Assembly: GCA_031265015.1 (NCBI GenBank)
Contig: JAISDG010000197.1
Location: forward strand, 1-6,178
DNA from: Spirochaetaceae bacterium
GTDB taxonomy: Bacteria > Spirochaetota > Spirochaetia > Treponematales > Breznakiellaceae
Length of the DNA stretch: 6,178 nucleotides
Direction: 5' to 3'
Under the pieces are notes generated by a model. The model was not told the DNA's origin, made no database searches, and was given only the letters and a program-made list of their open reading frames with translations. The stretch's first letter is position 1. Every line of letters begins with the position of its first letter. Positions 5,103 through 6,178 of the stretch are shown here, one piece after another. The translations under genes were made by a program, and so were the position numbers.

Positions 5103-6178
5103 ATGAAAATCTGGATCAAACTGCTCATCGGCTCGGTACTGGGTATAGTACTGGGCTTTTTGCTGCCCTATGAAAATCAATCCGTACTTTCCGTCATGGC
5201 CTGGCTTGAACAAATGGCCCTGCATATAGGACGTTATACCGCAATTCCCCTGTTGTTTTTTTCGCTGCTTATTGCCGTTTACGAACTGCGGCAGGACCGG
5301 GAATTCTGGCCCCTCATCGGCAGGACCTTTCTGGTTATGCTGATAGGAGCGCTTTTTATTATTCCCGCGGGGATCATCGCGACGCTCCTCTTTCCCCCGG
5401 CCCGGATCCCCATCCTTATCGAAGAACAGTTTGAAGCCGTATCCCTCCACGTTCCCGACATGGTACTCAACCTTTTTCCTTCAAACCTTTTTTCCGCCCT
5501 CTTAAACGATCTGTACCTGCTGCCGGCCTGGTTTCTTGCCTTTTTCATTGCCATGGGTCTGGGACTGGACCGGAACTATTCCAAACCGGTCCTTGCCCTG
5601 GGCGATTCCCTTTCCAGGATTTTTTATCATATCGCGTCCTTTTTTTCCGAAATCCTGGCGCTGATGATCATCATTCTGGCGGCGTACTGGGCAGTCCGTT
5701 ACCACGCCGCCCTGCGGGCCGATGTCTTCAGGGACCTGATCCTGCTTTTGGGGATCTTCGGCGTTATCCTGGGCTTCGGAATATTCCCCCTCTTTCTGTT
5801 TATCCTGCAGCCAAAAAACAATCCCTGGGTTACCCTCTACGGCCTTTTGGGGCCCGCCTTCGCGGGCTTCTTTTCCGGGGACATCAACTTTACCCTGCCG
5901 GTGATGTACCGCCATGTGAAAGAGAACCTGGGGGTCCGGCGAAGATCCAACGCCGTCACGGTAAGCCTTTGCGCCATATTCGGCAGGGCGGGCAGCGCCA
6001 TGGTAGCGGCGGTGTCTTTTATCGTGATCATCAAATCCTACTCAAGTCTGGGAATCTCCATGCCGGATGTCTGCATCATAGGCCTGCGGGCTTTTCTGAT
6101 ATCCTTTCTCCTGGCGGGACATCCCGGCAGCGGAGCCTTTACCGCGCTGGCGGTCCTGGGAATGAGCTACGGCAGGGG
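5103..6178 (+). CDS. DAACS/SDF-family (dicarboxylate/amino acid:cation symporter-like) transporter, 3' end outside the window
   Basis: 358 codons are present from the ATG at 5103; family members run to about 400-430, so TM8 and the C-terminus are missing. Inner-membrane carrier with hydrophobic segments at about 5-22, 38-60, 72-97, 139-156, 176-197, 211-236, 286-311 and 323-338. Family marks: RYTAIPLLFFSLLIAV (44-59), matching the conserved TM2 PLxFxSL; an HP1-like hairpin SGDINFTLPVMYRHVKENLG (258-277), with TLPV conserved; and an HP2-like AGHPGSGAF (338-346). In TM7, where the family has NMDGT for sodium and substrate, this protein has GRAGS (294-298). Asp and Asn are lost and an Arg is gained. 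HP1 also has SGDINF where a serine-rich SSS(A/G)T loop is typical. The fold is well supported, but coupling ion and substrate cannot be carried over from glutamate/aspartate carriers. Neither a signal peptide nor a ribosome site is visible. Confidence 0.85.
   Translation, partial: MKIWIKLLIGSVLGIVLGFLLPYENQSVLSVMAWLEQMALHIGRYTAIPLLFFSLLIAVYELRQDREFWPLIGRTFLVMLIGALFIIPAGIIATLLFPPARIPILIEEQFEAVSLHVPDMVLNLFPSNLFSALLNDLYLLPAWFLAFFIAMGLGLDRNYSKPVLALGDSLSRIFYHIASFFSEILALMIIILAAYWAVRYHAALRADVFRDLILLLGIFGVILGFGIFPLFLFILQPKNNPWVTLYGLLGPAFAGFFSGDINFTLPVMYRHVKENLGVRRRSNAVTVSLCAIFGRAGSAMVAAVSFIVIIKSYSSLGISMPDVCIIGLRAFLISFLLAGHPGSGAFTALAVLGMSYGR

Noticed and set aside
5070..6034. Minus-strand open frames opposite the transporter
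   Set aside because: The plus strand encodes a continuous membrane protein with family motifs; the reverse frames are rich in Gln, Lys, Gly and Asp, typical of complements of hydrophobic codons.

Overview
The window is a compact, moderately GC-rich bacterial stretch, nearly all of it protein-coding. Five genes and one partial gene point left (minus strand), and one partial gene points right at the right edge. I see no rRNA, tRNA, CRISPR array or insertion sequence. The organism cannot be named from this sequence. A free-living or gut spirochaete of the Treponema type is a low-confidence guess from the gene mix alone.

Left block (1-2047): two tandem genes, both with an N-terminal cyclic-nucleotide-binding (CRP-like) domain and a C-terminal GGDEF-type domain. 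They are joined by a 4-base ATGA overlap. The first to be translated (981-2006) is degenerate at both its ligand pocket and its GGDEF site. The second (984 down to the window edge) keeps the phosphate-pocket Glu and Arg, the metal-binding Asp, an SGDEF active site and an RxxD inhibitory site, so it looks like a working diguanylate cyclase. Upstream of the pair is a -10-like hexamer behind two A-tracts spaced 10 bp apart.

Middle block (2077-4391): a short-chain dehydrogenase/reductase that strongly resembles the SDR16C/RDH10 retinol-dehydrogenase group, then an aldehyde dehydrogenase, again joined by ATGA. Together they would take a (probably lipophilic) alcohol to aldehyde and then to acid. 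Both proteins end in segments that could touch a membrane.

Right block (4445-6178): a small Phd/YefM-type antitoxin and a PIN-domain (VapC-type) toxin, also ATGA-coupled, read leftwards. A DAACS/SDF-family membrane transporter reads rightwards. The 65-bp gap between the two start codons holds a tight divergent promoter pair whose -35 boxes share bases. Both predicted transcription starts fall at or within a base of the respective ATG, so both mRNAs may be leaderless. An 11-bp palindrome covers the antitoxin -10. The transporter is unusual because the NMDGT sodium/substrate motif of its family is replaced.

Most worth following up: the active/degenerate cNMP-GGDEF pair, the shared divergent promoter with leaderless starts, the transporter without NMDGT, and the SDR16C-ALDH module.
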